A DNA stretch of 25,948 bases from GWF2-50-93 sp049297395 (lineage in GTDB: Bacteria; Verrucomicrobiota; Lentisphaeria; Victivallales; GWF2-50-93), in the NCBI GenBank assembly GCA_049297395.1, contig JBAQUG010000141.1, positions 1 through 25,948 on the forward strand. Direction: 5' to 3'. Shown here piece after piece: positions 13,682 to 21,825 of the stretch. The notes beneath the pieces were generated by a model, which was not told where the DNA came from, searched no databases, and saw only the letters and a list, made by a program, of their open reading frames with translations. The position numbers and the translations under genes were made by a program. Each line of letters starts with the position of its first letter. The stretch's first letter is position 1.

Positions 13682-15261
13682 GAAAGCCATTGGCGGCTTT
13701 TATTGTATTGTTCTGGTTCATGTCCTGTGCCAGTTCGCAGGAGATATGGATAAAGAGGAGCACGTATACATTTGATCCAGATGGGATCTGGCATGCGATT
13801 GACATCCCCTCTTTTCCTGTAAAGTTCGTCTGCAAATCCGGGTCGGGGGCAAACATCTGCCAGGGCACGTTTCCACCGGCCCAGGAGAATCGCGGGACTC
13901 TCGCCGACATCGGATTCCGCGGAGGCGACTACATACCGGTGAGGATAGTCAATTCTCCTCTGGTCAACTATCCTCACAATTATGCCATATACGTCGGATG
14001 GGCGCCGATGACATTCGAGATTTACACGAGCGTGCCATTCGAAGGGCCTGTAATTTCACCTCCGGGAGGGATTATCAGGCCAAGTACGCCTATAAGCATA
14101 GCCTCTTCAAGTGTCGAGACTCCTCTTATCTATTACACGACCGACGGGGCTGATCCGACGACAAGCTCGATATTCTACGAATATCCATTCGCCCTGAGTT
14201 CTTCGGCTACCGTAAAGGCAATTGCCGTATATGAAGGAGTGACTTCAAAGATAAGTGCGAAGACCTTCCAGATCGGTTGGTCTCCTCCGGAAATATTCCC
14301 GTCGAGCGCCGGATTCCAGGTCGGGGACGAGGTTGAGGTTACAATAACGAATTCACCCAACAACAATGGAGAGGGAACTATCGTCTTCAGGTACAACTAC
14401 GGTCCGGGACAGACATCATGGACGGAATATGTCAATCCGATAATAGTGACCGAGACTTCGACGATAGAGGCGAAGGTTGCGGGTAGCGGCGGGGAAAGCG
14501 ATATCGTATCGGCGACTTACGAGTTTGTTTTGGAGAAGGTCGAAACTCCGGTGATTTCGCCGACTGGTGGGGCTTTCACGGAACTGCCTGCAGTTGAAAT
14601 CGGCTGTGTGACGCAGGGTGCGACAATCTATTACACAACCAACGGCACCGAACCATCCAAGACAAGCGCTGTCTATGCCGGACCTATAACTCTGACAGGT
14701 TCCAGCCGTGTCAAGGCGTTCGCGGCTAAAGCAAACATGGGAGACAGCGACAAGGTAAGCCGTGCTTACATACTTGACGAACCTCTCCCGCAAGGGGATG
14801 GAACCGGCGAGGATTACAACAATTACCTGAGCGCAAGGAACGGCCTTTTCGACCAGTATGAAACACTTCAGGATGATGGAATCCTCGACGACATCATCGA
14901 TCTTGATGATGACTGGACGAACGGGGGCGATGACACCGGCACAGGTGATACGGATGGCGGGGGTACAACTGGCGGAACTGGAGATGGAGGCGGCACAGGA
15001 GATACCGACGGCACTACTGGCGGAACTTCGACGTCAACGACAAATGAAGGCGACAGCAATTATTACACTACTTCGAACACCTATAACAGCTATGACAACA
15101 GCAGCGGTGACACCGACTATATGGGCCTTGGCGCAATCGGCATTATTGGCATGCTTCCATTCCTGATGAAATCTGAATCTGCACCAACCGTTTATGACGG
15201 TGGAAGCTCTGGTGGCGAAGATGATGTAAATTATTCAAAGATCATCTACTTCACGAGATGA
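13678..15261 (+). CDS. Secreted modular surface protein 1 with chitobiase-C-terminal-like (Fn3-associated) modules
   Basis: The protein has 527 residues. GGAGG lies upstream, and the start overlaps the virB4 stop. A signal peptide (MRKPLAAFIVLFWFMSCASS) ends in a weak lipobox-like MSC. Residues about 25-120 form a unique beta-rich head. Then come three beta-sandwich modules: 123-197 (IYYTTDGADPTTSS), about 203-290, and 291-364 (IYYTTNGTEPSKTS). The outer two match CHB_HEX_C/Fn3_assoc domains. An acidic stretch (DDIIDLDDDWTNG) and a Gly/Thr/Asp-rich linker follow. Next are an Asn/Tyr/Ser-rich segment, a hydrophobic stretch (MGLGAIGIIGMLPFLM) and a tail ending YFTR. The next gene is a paralogue with a different head. 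Its place inside the virB operon suggests a mating-pair adhesin or pilus-associated protein. This is inference; no such T4SS component is known to me. Confidence 0.8.
   Translation: MRKPLAAFIVLFWFMSCASSQEIWIKRSTYTFDPDGIWHAIDIPSFPVKFVCKSGSGANICQGTFPPAQENRGTLADIGFRGGDYIPVRIVNSPLVNYPHNYAIYVGWAPMTFEIYTSVPFEGPVISPPGGIIRPSTPISIASSSVETPLIYYTTDGADPTTSSIFYEYPFALSSSATVKAIAVYEGVTSKISAKTFQIGWSPPEIFPSSAGFQVGDEVEVTITNSPNNNGEGTIVFRYNYGPGQTSWTEYVNPIIVTETSTIEAKVAGSGGESDIVSATYEFVLEKVETPVISPTGGAFTELPAVEIGCVTQGATIYYTTNGTEPSKTSAVYAGPITLTGSSRVKAFAAKANMGDSDKVSRAYILDEPLPQGDGTGEDYNNYLSARNGLFDQYETLQDDGILDDIIDLDDDWTNGGDDTGTGDTDGGGTTGGTGDGGGTGDTDGTTGGTSTSTTNEGDSNYYTTSNTYNSYDNSSGDTDYMGLGAIGIIGMLPFLMKSESAPTVYDGGSSGGEDDVNYSKIIYFTR
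14046..15261 (+). repeat. Duplicated segment, copy 1 (partner 15703-16958)
   Basis: From the first sandwich module to the stop codon, the two tandem surface-protein genes are clearly homologous at DNA level, with long near-identical runs in the third module. Similarity disappears upstream in the head-coding parts. The linker is the main place where length differs. Confidence 0.8.
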
Positions 15262-15317
15262 AAATTTAGAAATCAACATGGAAAGAAATGATTCAAACAC
15301 AAAAAAGGAGGACTCGT

Positions 15318-16958
15318 ATGAAAAATCTTGTGATTCTCATCTGTTTGCTGCTGGTGCAGCAATGCCTTTTCTCCCAGCAGGTGCTGAGGTATGAGATGAA
15401 TCCGACTGCCACGGTTTCCTACACGCAGGACTGGCTCAATTCCACGAAACTCACACTGTCCGCGGACGCTTCACTCACCTTCAGATGGATTGACGGGTAT
15501 TGGACTTCGGGGAACTATGGGACAAACCATAACTTATACTTGTACAAGAACGGAGTTCCGTACATGTGGATTTTGGACAACGGTGCGGTTGAAAATACTA
15601 TACTGGGATCGGCGGGTGACCAATTTGGTTTGTGGATAGGCGGTTCGGCTCCGGTATCCGGTTCGGCAACATATGAAGTGACAGTTACATCGCTGGATGT
15701 TCCGACGATAAGTCCGCCAGGAGGCATTGTAAGGCCTGACACGTTGATATGCATCCTGCCGCCGGAAGGATTCCCGGGGTCACAGATTTTCTATACTACT
15801 GACGGAAGCATCCCTACATCAAGTTCCATGCCCTATCTCTATCCTTTCATGATATCAGGCGGCATGACCGTCAGGGCGATTGCCTGCTACGGTGGATTGA
15901 AATCAGCTGTCAACACCAGGACCTTCCAGATCGGCTGGGCTCCACCGGAGATATTTCCACCGAGTGCCGGATTCCAGGTTGGGGACGAAGTCGAGGTGAC
16001 AGTTACGAACTCCCCGAACAACAATGGAGAGGGCGCGATCCTTTTCAGATATAGCTACGGATCGGGACAGACGTCATGGACGGAATACGTCAATCCAATA
16101 ATAGTGACCGAGACTTCAACGATTGAGGCGAAGGTTGCAGGTACAGATGGCGAAAGCGATGTCGTATCCGCGACTTATGAATTTATTCTGGAGAATGTCG
16201 CAACTCCGGTGATTACGCCGACAGGCGGAGCATTCACGGAACTTCCAGCTGTTGAAATCAGCTGCGCCACACAGGGTGCGACAATCTATTACACGACCAA
16301 CGGCACCGAGCCTTCCAAGACAAGTTCCGTCTATTCCGGACCTATAACTCTTACCGGTTCCAGCCGTGTCAAGGCGTTTGCGGCGAAGGTGAATATGGGC
16401 GACAGCGACAAGGTCAGCCGCGCATACGTCCTTGACGATCCCCTTCCACAGGGAGACGGGACAAATGACGCATACAACGACTATCTGGATACGAGGAACG
16501 GGCTCTGGTATCAGTATGAAACACTCCAGGATGATGGGGTCCTCGACGACATCATTGATCTTGATGATGAATGGGCGAACGGAGGCGTTGACACTGGTGC
16601 AGGTGGTGCGGATGGCGGGGATACGGGCGGAGGAACGGACAATGGCGATGGTTCCGGAGATGCTGGCGGGAATACTGACGACAGCGGCAGTGACACCGGC
16701 GGAACATCCGGCGGCACTTCGACATCCACTACAAACGAGGGCGACAGCAACTATTACAGCTCCTCGAATACATACAACAGCTATGACAACAGCAGCGGGA
16801 ATACCGATTACCTGAGCCTTGGCGCAATCGGAGCCATAGGAGTGCTGCCGTTCATCATGAAGCAGGAAACGCATCCGTCCGTAAATGGAGGGAGCGCTTC
16901 CGATGAGGAGAGGAATGAAAATGACTCATGGTCAAAAAGGATTAACTTCACAAAATGA
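15318..16958 (+). CDS. Secreted modular surface protein 2, paralogue with a different N-terminal head
   Basis: The protein has 546 residues. The ATG at 15318 has GGAGG six bases upstream and opens into a signal peptide (MKNLVILICLLLVQQCLFSQ); an in-frame ATG at 15288 lacks this. The head, about 21-125, has YGTNHNLYLYKNG and DQFGLWIGGSA and looks unlike the head of protein 1. From SPPGGIVRP onward the two proteins align throughout. The shared parts are three beta-sandwich modules (IFYTTDGSIPTSSS, IYYTTNGTEPSKTS), the acidic DDIIDLDDEWANG, a Gly/Asp/Thr linker of different composition, NEGDSNYY and NTYNSYDNSSG, the hydrophobic LSLGAIGAIGVLPFIM, and a final NFTK. This is a tandem duplication with replaced or fast-evolving heads. 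Likely surface-exposed; the binding target is unknown. Confidence 0.8.
   Translation: MKNLVILICLLLVQQCLFSQQVLRYEMNPTATVSYTQDWLNSTKLTLSADASLTFRWIDGYWTSGNYGTNHNLYLYKNGVPYMWILDNGAVENTILGSAGDQFGLWIGGSAPVSGSATYEVTVTSLDVPTISPPGGIVRPDTLICILPPEGFPGSQIFYTTDGSIPTSSSMPYLYPFMISGGMTVRAIACYGGLKSAVNTRTFQIGWAPPEIFPPSAGFQVGDEVEVTVTNSPNNNGEGAILFRYSYGSGQTSWTEYVNPIIVTETSTIEAKVAGTDGESDVVSATYEFILENVATPVITPTGGAFTELPAVEISCATQGATIYYTTNGTEPSKTSSVYSGPITLTGSSRVKAFAAKVNMGDSDKVSRAYVLDDPLPQGDGTNDAYNDYLDTRNGLWYQYETLQDDGVLDDIIDLDDEWANGGVDTGAGGADGGDTGGGTDNGDGSGDAGGNTDDSGSDTGGTSGGTSTSTTNEGDSNYYSSSNTYNSYDNSSGNTDYLSLGAIGAIGVLPFIMKQETHPSVNGGSASDEERNENDSWSKRINFTK
15703..16958 (+). repeat. Duplicated segment, copy 2 (partner 14046-15261)
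   Basis: This copy is collinear with the segment at 14046-15261. It is slightly longer because of its Gly/Asp-rich linker and C-terminal tail. Most differences in the module region are synonymous or conservative. Confidence 0.8.
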
Positions 16959-17392
16959 GAAAACCAATAATTTGTTTTTTGCTGTTTCAAATAGTCGTTT
17001 CATGTTCAGGCTGTGCTTCCTTTTCGGGTTTTGAGAAGGGGCAGATGCTTTCGGTGCTTACGGCGCTGGGGACAGGATACATAGGTTACAAGGCGACAGA
17101 GGGGCAGAAGCACCAGGATCTGATTGCCGGAGCTTCGGCTGTCGGTGGGTATACGGCCGCAGAGATCATACGCGCGAACGTGAAAGGCGAGATCAAGGAG
17201 GAATTCCGCGCGGGATACGATCTTGGAGCCGGTGACACGGTCAAGACCCAGTACTGGATAATCCAGAACCGGCAGAAGGAGGATGAGTCCCAACTGCAGG
17301 CGGACACCAGATACTACGAGTTTCCTGGAGCAGAGGAAAAGGACGGGGTCAAATATGCACCGCATAAAGTTGTTATAAGAACGGAAGAATAG
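16955..17392 (+). CDS. Small T4SS-operon lipoprotein
   Basis: This is a 145-residue protein whose start overlaps the preceding stop (ATGA). There is no good ribosome-binding site, so translational coupling is likely. The N-terminus MRKPIICFLLFQIVVSC is a lipoprotein signal with lipobox VVSC. A Gly/Ala-rich segment (TALGTGYIGYKA, then GASAVGGYTAAEII) could form a glycine-zipper helix. The rest is soluble and mixed-charge (TQYWIIQNRQKEDE). It may be a VirB7- or TrbH-like outer-membrane lipoprotein, but I recognise no specific family. Confidence 0.7.
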   Translation: MRKPIICFLLFQIVVSCSGCASFSGFEKGQMLSVLTALGTGYIGYKATEGQKHQDLIAGASAVGGYTAAEIIRANVKGEIKEEFRAGYDLGAGDTVKTQYWIIQNRQKEDESQLQADTRYYEFPGAEEKDGVKYAPHKVVIRTEE

Positions 17393-17404
17393 GAGGGTTT
17401 TATC

Positions 17405-18133
17405 ATGATAAGAATCTTTATGATGTTCGTTTGTACTTTGATTTTCATGCCGGACATCTTTGCTCAGTACTATGTCTACGATCCTGCGGTAGAGCGGGCG
17501 ACCTACACTGTGAAGGGGCAGATTGTGGAGGGTGACAAGGCGAAGCTGAACAGGATGGACTACCAGATAAACCAGCTGAATGATCAATTGAACAGGCTCT
17601 CCTCAATCCTCGACACCGAACGGAAGATATCCGGTGATGTCGAGCTGATCAGGAACAGGAACGGCGATCCGGCAATTTTCCAGAAGGCCGTAAACACAGG
17701 GCTTCTCGAAGTTAAAAAAGATGTTCCACTCGAAAATCCCCTGACAGGCGAAGAGAAGCCGGAGGATTTCCTTGCCGCCGTCGACAGCCTTCTTGACGAA
17801 CATAGTTCGATTGATAAGGAGACCATTGACAGGAAATCCGTCCTTATGGCTGAGGTTAAAAATCTCGGAAACAGGGTGAACGCCGCACAGACGGATGCGG
17901 AGGTTCAGAAGGCCGATGCGGCGCTGTCCGCTGTAAACTCGGTGATTTCGGCGGAGCAGAACCGGGAGCAGCAGGCCATGAACCGGCTTCTCGGCGGATA
18001 TATAAGGGCGGAGAACGAGAAGAGCAAGAGGGAAGAGGAGGAGAGGAAGACTCTTAAGAAGACTCTTAACGCGGACAGCTCAAAAGGCGTGATGGATTCT
18101 GGAAAGGCAAAAACGATATTGGAGAAATTCTAA
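17405..18133 (+). CDS. VirB5/TrbJ-like periplasmic helical protein
   Basis: This is a 242-residue protein with AGGAGG eight bases before the ATG. A signal peptide (MIRIFMMFVCTLIFMPDIFAQ) is followed by YYVYDPAVE, resembling the FDP motif after the signal of TrbJ/VirB5 proteins. A long run of predicted helix follows, with leucine-rich coiled-coil character (INQLNDQLNRLSSIL) and a very charged C-terminal helix (ENEKSKREEEERKTLKK). VirB5 proteins sit at the pilus tip or help pilus assembly. Position between virB4 and virB6 supports the call. Sequence evidence alone is moderate. Confidence 0.6.
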   Translation: MIRIFMMFVCTLIFMPDIFAQYYVYDPAVERATYTVKGQIVEGDKAKLNRMDYQINQLNDQLNRLSSILDTERKISGDVELIRNRNGDPAIFQKAVNTGLLEVKKDVPLENPLTGEEKPEDFLAAVDSLLDEHSSIDKETIDRKSVLMAEVKNLGNRVNAAQTDAEVQKADAALSAVNSVISAEQNREQQAMNRLLGGYIRAENEKSKREEEERKTLKKTLNADSSKGVMDSGKAKTILEKF

Positions 18134-18134
18134 C

Positions 18135-19268
18135 ATGATGGACAGTCCGGGACTACAGTTTGCGATGATGATAAGGGAGGCGCTGCTTCCGATGGGAGGG
18201 GCGTTCTGCGTGCTTGGCTGGCTCATGAGGGCGAAGCATGTGAAATCGGACATTTCAGACGGTTTCAGGATAGTCGTCTATTTCCTGTGCATAGCCGCAC
18301 TTATCTGCTATTATCCGGACATTTCGCTGAAGGCAAGAAAGATATTTGATGGCGTGTCGGTCAAGATTAACCAGGATATCGACGTGATGCTCCAGAACGC
18401 GGTAGTGAACGTCAGGATCGAGGGGGAGGACAGTGTCATAAATCCAATCCCGACCCTGGCCAGGTACGTCTATAACACACTTTTCTGGATTTCGTATCTT
18501 ATCAGGAAGATAGCCGTACTTGTCCAGATGGTCGTGATCTACCTTCTTATCGCGGTGTCTCCCCTGATCCTGTCGTTCCTTGCTGTTCCCAGCCTTGAGG
18601 GAACAGGAGTCAAGTTCCTTGTGACGACGCTTTCGATTACAATGTGGAGCATCGGATTCAACCTTGCTGACCTTGCCGTGATTTCGGGCTGGCAGCTCAT
18701 TTCGGTACTGATCGCGGAATACGCAATTGGAGGGACATTGTCCGGCGGGGTCACGGTGGCTGCCGCAGTCGCGATAGGCGCGACGGCTGGACAGGTGGCG
18801 GTCATCGGAATCCTGGCCGCGCTTGCGCTCGCCTGGTACTTCTTTCTTGGGATATGCATATTCTACTGCGGAGGTCCGATATTCCTTTCGCTCCTTCTCA
18901 AAGGCGGGGATGTGGAAGGTGCCGCGATAAAACTTGGAACGATGTATGGAGTCTTTTCCGGGTCAATGTTCCAAAGACCGCCCGCGATCACATCCGCAGG
19001 TGACAGCATAAGGGCGATGGTGAAACCGAATGAGGCGCCAGCCGCGAAATCCCTCCAGAACATCTCGACGCAGCTTGGAGCCATGATGAGTTCGCTTCCG
19101 GCGAACACAGGTTCAACTGGAGGAATGGGAGGAGCAAATTCACAGCTTAAAGTTCCCCTCGGAATAGATGGCAGGCCTATTTCCGGATTTGCGAATTCAG
19201 CACGGACGCAGAACGGCAGGATACAGCAGCCTATCCCGAAACCGTTAAAACCGGGAGCTCTCTCATGA
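18135..19268 (+). CDS. virB6: VirB6/TrbL-like polytopic inner-membrane protein
   Basis: The protein has 377 residues. Hydrophobic segments include GFRIVVYFLCIAALICYY, IAVLVQMVVIYLLIAVSPLI, FLVTTLSITMWSIGFNLADL and a long Ala/Gly/Val-rich pair ending ALALAWYFFLGICIFYCGG. About six membrane passes surround a soluble loop near 70-110. The C-terminal ~110 residues are polar and Pro/Ser/Gly-rich. This matches VirB6/TrbL, the inner-membrane channel component. The first of two adjacent ATGs is used. The stop overlaps the next start by ATGA. Confidence 0.8.
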   Translation: MMDSPGLQFAMMIREALLPMGGAFCVLGWLMRAKHVKSDISDGFRIVVYFLCIAALICYYPDISLKARKIFDGVSVKINQDIDVMLQNAVVNVRIEGEDSVINPIPTLARYVYNTLFWISYLIRKIAVLVQMVVIYLLIAVSPLILSFLAVPSLEGTGVKFLVTTLSITMWSIGFNLADLAVISGWQLISVLIAEYAIGGTLSGGVTVAAAVAIGATAGQVAVIGILAALALAWYFFLGICIFYCGGPIFLSLLLKGGDVEGAAIKLGTMYGVFSGSMFQRPPAITSAGDSIRAMVKPNEAPAAKSLQNISTQLGAMMSSLPANTGSTGGMGGANSQLKVPLGIDGRPISGFANSARTQNGRIQQPIPKPLKPGALS

Positions 19269-19870
19269 TCAACCCGGTGAAACTCTTTTCAAACAACCTT
19301 CTCGCGGCAAGGTTCTGGTTCGCTGTCTCCTTTGTCCTAATGCTCATCTCGGTAATCCAGCCGCTTGTCCTTTTCAATATCTCAAGAACCCACGAGAAGG
19401 TCATAGTCATGGACGAATCTGGAGTATTCCACATCGCCACTGTGAAAGGTCTTGAAGAATCTGAAAAGCTCCACGGGTACATATCCACGCTGGCGGCGGA
19501 CGCATTCCTCAACAGGTCTCCGGCGGGCTCGGATAACAACGAGCTACTGAAACAGCTCTATATCGAACCGGCGTATTCGCATGCATTGAAAATCATAGAG
19601 GGCGAATCAGCCGAGTTCGGGAAGAAGAACATCCACCAGAAGGCGGAAATATCCGAGATAAACACGATTCAGACAAACAGCAACAGGATCATCTCCCAGG
19701 TCAAGGGACAGATCGTGAGGACAGGAGTATTCAGCGGACAGACATTCTCCGAGTCATATCTCTTTGAGATCGTCCTGACGCTTGTCAGGAACCCGAATCT
19801 TTCAACAAACGGGCGGCTGCCTCTGGCCGTCTGGAACCTCAAATACAAGGCGGTCAACCATGGAAACTAA
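19265..19870 (+). CDS. virB8: VirB8/TraE-like bitopic T4SS protein
   Basis: The protein has 201 residues. A short cytoplasmic N-terminus, one transmembrane helix at about 16-38 (FWFAVSFVLMLISVIQPLVL) and a periplasmic domain of about 160 residues with alternating helix and strand (VKGQIVRTGVFSGQTFSESY, FEIVLTLVRN) fit the VirB8/TraE NTF2-like fold. The position between VirB6 and VirB9 is canonical. VirB8 nucleates the inner-membrane complex. It ends with an 11-bp overlap into the next gene. Confidence 0.75.
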   Translation: MINPVKLFSNNLLAARFWFAVSFVLMLISVIQPLVLFNISRTHEKVIVMDESGVFHIATVKGLEESEKLHGYISTLAADAFLNRSPAGSDNNELLKQLYIEPAYSHALKIIEGESAEFGKKNIHQKAEISEINTIQTNSNRIISQVKGQIVRTGVFSGQTFSESYLFEIVLTLVRNPNLSTNGRLPLAVWNLKYKAVNHGN

Positions 19871-20759
19871 GGGGACGAAGTCCCTTTTCTTATTTTTAGG
19901 ATTCTTCATCCTATCTTTTGCTCTTTCGGCCCAGACGACAAGGCAGATCGAACTTGACGAATACAGCGTCCACAGGATAAAGGTCGGGTTCGACAAGTCG
20001 GTCACGACGGTGATGTTCCCGTCGGCACTGAGCGCGATAGCCGGGGCGAACGTTGTGACGGATTCTAGCGCGGTTTCCGGGGATTTTCTTTTAAGCTATC
20101 TGCCCGGGAACTATTTCTTTTCGCTAAGGGCGCTGAAGAAGAATGCAAGAGGTTCGTTAAACATCGTTTATAACAGGAAGACATACGTCATTGAACTTGA
20201 AGAGTCGGCTGAGCCGTCCAACTCGGTTACTTTTGTATCTTCAAAGAGCTCAAGCAGGAATAAAAATAAATCAGTGATGCCAAGCGTCCTGCTTTCACTT
20301 CTTGACAAGGCAAAGGCGTATACGCTCTTCAAAAAACACCATCCTGAAGCGATTGCCGACGTCCAATATGTCAAGTCAGGCCAGAAAATCCTCTATGACA
20401 GTCTCTCGATAACTATTGATGAGGTATTTCGATTCGACAAAGAGGATACGATAGTGTTCAGAATTATGCTTAACAATGAATCCGATACCCAGATCACCTA
20501 CGATCCGAGAATGATGGCGGCGCGACTCGGAGAGACGATCTATTACGCGTCCATTACTGATGCATCCGGCATCATGCCGCCGAAATCATCTATTCCTGCA
20601 TACTTCGCGATAACCGGGACTCCGACAGGAGGCAGAAACAATCTTTCCGCAGACAACAGGTGGAGCATCATCGTTTCTCCTGATGATTTGGAAAAGACCG
20701 ACAAGGACAAGAAGGAGGAGGAAGAAAAGAAAGACAAGGAGGTGAAGAAGAATGACTGA
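19860..20759 (+). CDS. virB9: VirB9/TrbG-like outer-membrane complex protein
   Basis: This is a 299-residue protein. The ATG at 19860 has AAGGCGG upstream inside virB8 and starts a clean signal peptide (SLFLFLGFFILSFALSA). The N-terminal domain has RQIELDEYSVHRIKVGF and the C-terminal domain FRIMLNNESDTQITYDPRMM followed by YFAITGTPTGG, as in VirB9/TraN-type proteins. The C-terminus is an unusual highly charged tail rich in Lys, Glu and Asp (about 20 residues). VirB9 forms the core complex with VirB10 and a lipoprotein. The next ribosome-binding site lies within this tail's codons. Confidence 0.78.
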   Translation: METKGTKSLFLFLGFFILSFALSAQTTRQIELDEYSVHRIKVGFDKSVTTVMFPSALSAIAGANVVTDSSAVSGDFLLSYLPGNYFFSLRALKKNARGSLNIVYNRKTYVIELEESAEPSNSVTFVSSKSSSRNKNKSVMPSVLLSLLDKAKAYTLFKKHHPEAIADVQYVKSGQKILYDSLSITIDEVFRFDKEDTIVFRIMLNNESDTQITYDPRMMAARLGETIYYASITDASGIMPPKSSIPAYFAITGTPTGGRNNLSADNRWSIIVSPDDLEKTDKDKKEEEEKKDKEVKKND

Positions 20760-21822
20760 CGCAAGGAAAATTCTTGATTTCTTCAAGACATCGGTAGGCA
20801 GGACGGTTCTTTTCGTCGTCTTTGTCGGGATAGGCCTTTCCCTTGTCTATGCATACAACCAGTACCGCGAAAAAAGAAGCAAATCAGAAAATAAGTCAAC
20901 TTTCTTCAAGTTATCCTATCCGGAAACGAGGACAGTGAACGAGATAGTCCCGTTTAATCCCAGGCAGGCTGATGATGACAGGAATAAAAAATCTGGAAGG
21001 GAACTTGTTCCCATTAAAAATGATAATTCAGCTGCAGGGAATAAGAATCCTGCCCAGATAGTACCAACTAAGGAATCCAAACCAGCGGTTCCTCCAATAT
21101 CAATCTACTGCGAACCTGTGCATGGCGAGGTGAACGTATCGGAGCTTTACGCGCCATTTGGGAGGATTGTGTCCTGCGAGCTTGTTTCAACAGTCGATTC
21201 ATCAAGCCTCAATACGCCTATCATTGCGATAGTCACTGAGGATCTCTATCATGACGGGAAGCTGATAATTCCAGCAGGTGCAGAGATCCATGGAACAGCG
21301 TCCAGGGACGACATGCGCGACCGCATCTCATCCAACGGGACATGGGTCGTGGTCTGGCGGACGCTCGATAATGAAAACGGTAAGGAACTCAGGCTTTCCG
21401 GTATTGCCTTGGACAAGCGGAAATCCCCCAGAGGGGACTACTGGGACATCTCGGACAGTTCTGCCGGAATCAGGGGGTATGTGATAAACACTACGGATAT
21501 GCAGGAACTGATTGCCGTCGCCGCTGAATTCCTCTCCGGAGCGGGCGAAGGATATGCGTCGTCGACCACCACGTACGGGACCGGATATACGACACAGGAA
21601 AAGGGCGGGACTATGAAGGACGCCTTGTCCGAAGGTTTGAAGAAGGCTGCGGATCTTTACGCGAAAAGGATGCTCCAGGCGATTTCAAGGGACGGATCCT
21701 TTGTACGTGTTCCTGCCGGGACGCAGTTCTATCTCTATGTGACACAGACGATCGATTTGAAAAACGCGATGGCGGCCGGATCGAGGTTCATCGAGAGGCA
21801 GCCGAAAACCCAGGAGAAATAA
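20752..21822 (+). CDS. virB10: VirB10/TrbI-like core-complex protein
   Basis: The protein has 356 residues. AGGAGG lies inside the virB9 end and the genes overlap by 8 bp. There is a short cytoplasmic N-terminus, one transmembrane helix at about 17-35, and a linker with little of the proline richness usual for the family. The C-terminal domain, from about 118, has APFGRIVSCELVSTVDSS, TPIIAIVTEDLYHDGKLIIP and AGAEIHGTASRDD, which is the VirB10 beta-barrel region. RVPAGTQFYLYVTQTIDL lies near the end. VirB10 spans both membranes and senses ATPase activity. Confident family call. Confidence 0.9.
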   Translation: MTDARKILDFFKTSVGRTVLFVVFVGIGLSLVYAYNQYREKRSKSENKSTFFKLSYPETRTVNEIVPFNPRQADDDRNKKSGRELVPIKNDNSAAGNKNPAQIVPTKESKPAVPPISIYCEPVHGEVNVSELYAPFGRIVSCELVSTVDSSSLNTPIIAIVTEDLYHDGKLIIPAGAEIHGTASRDDMRDRISSNGTWVVVWRTLDNENGKELRLSGIALDKRKSPRGDYWDISDSSAGIRGYVINTTDMQELIAVAAEFLSGAGEGYASSTTTYGTGYTTQEKGGTMKDALSEGLKKAADLYAKRMLQAISRDGSFVRVPAGTQFYLYVTQTIDLKNAMAAGSRFIERQPKTQEK

Positions 21823-21825
21823 TTC

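Noticed and set aside
14930..15050. Gly/Thr/Asp-rich micro-repeats as a possible diversity-generating target
   Set aside because: There is no reverse transcriptase or template repeat in the window, and the pattern is ordinary low-complexity linker coding sequence.
16116..16874. Minus-strand 252-codon frame
   Set aside because: It arises from the repetitive Gly/Asp/Thr codons of the second surface protein read backwards. A similar shadow exists opposite the first paralogue.
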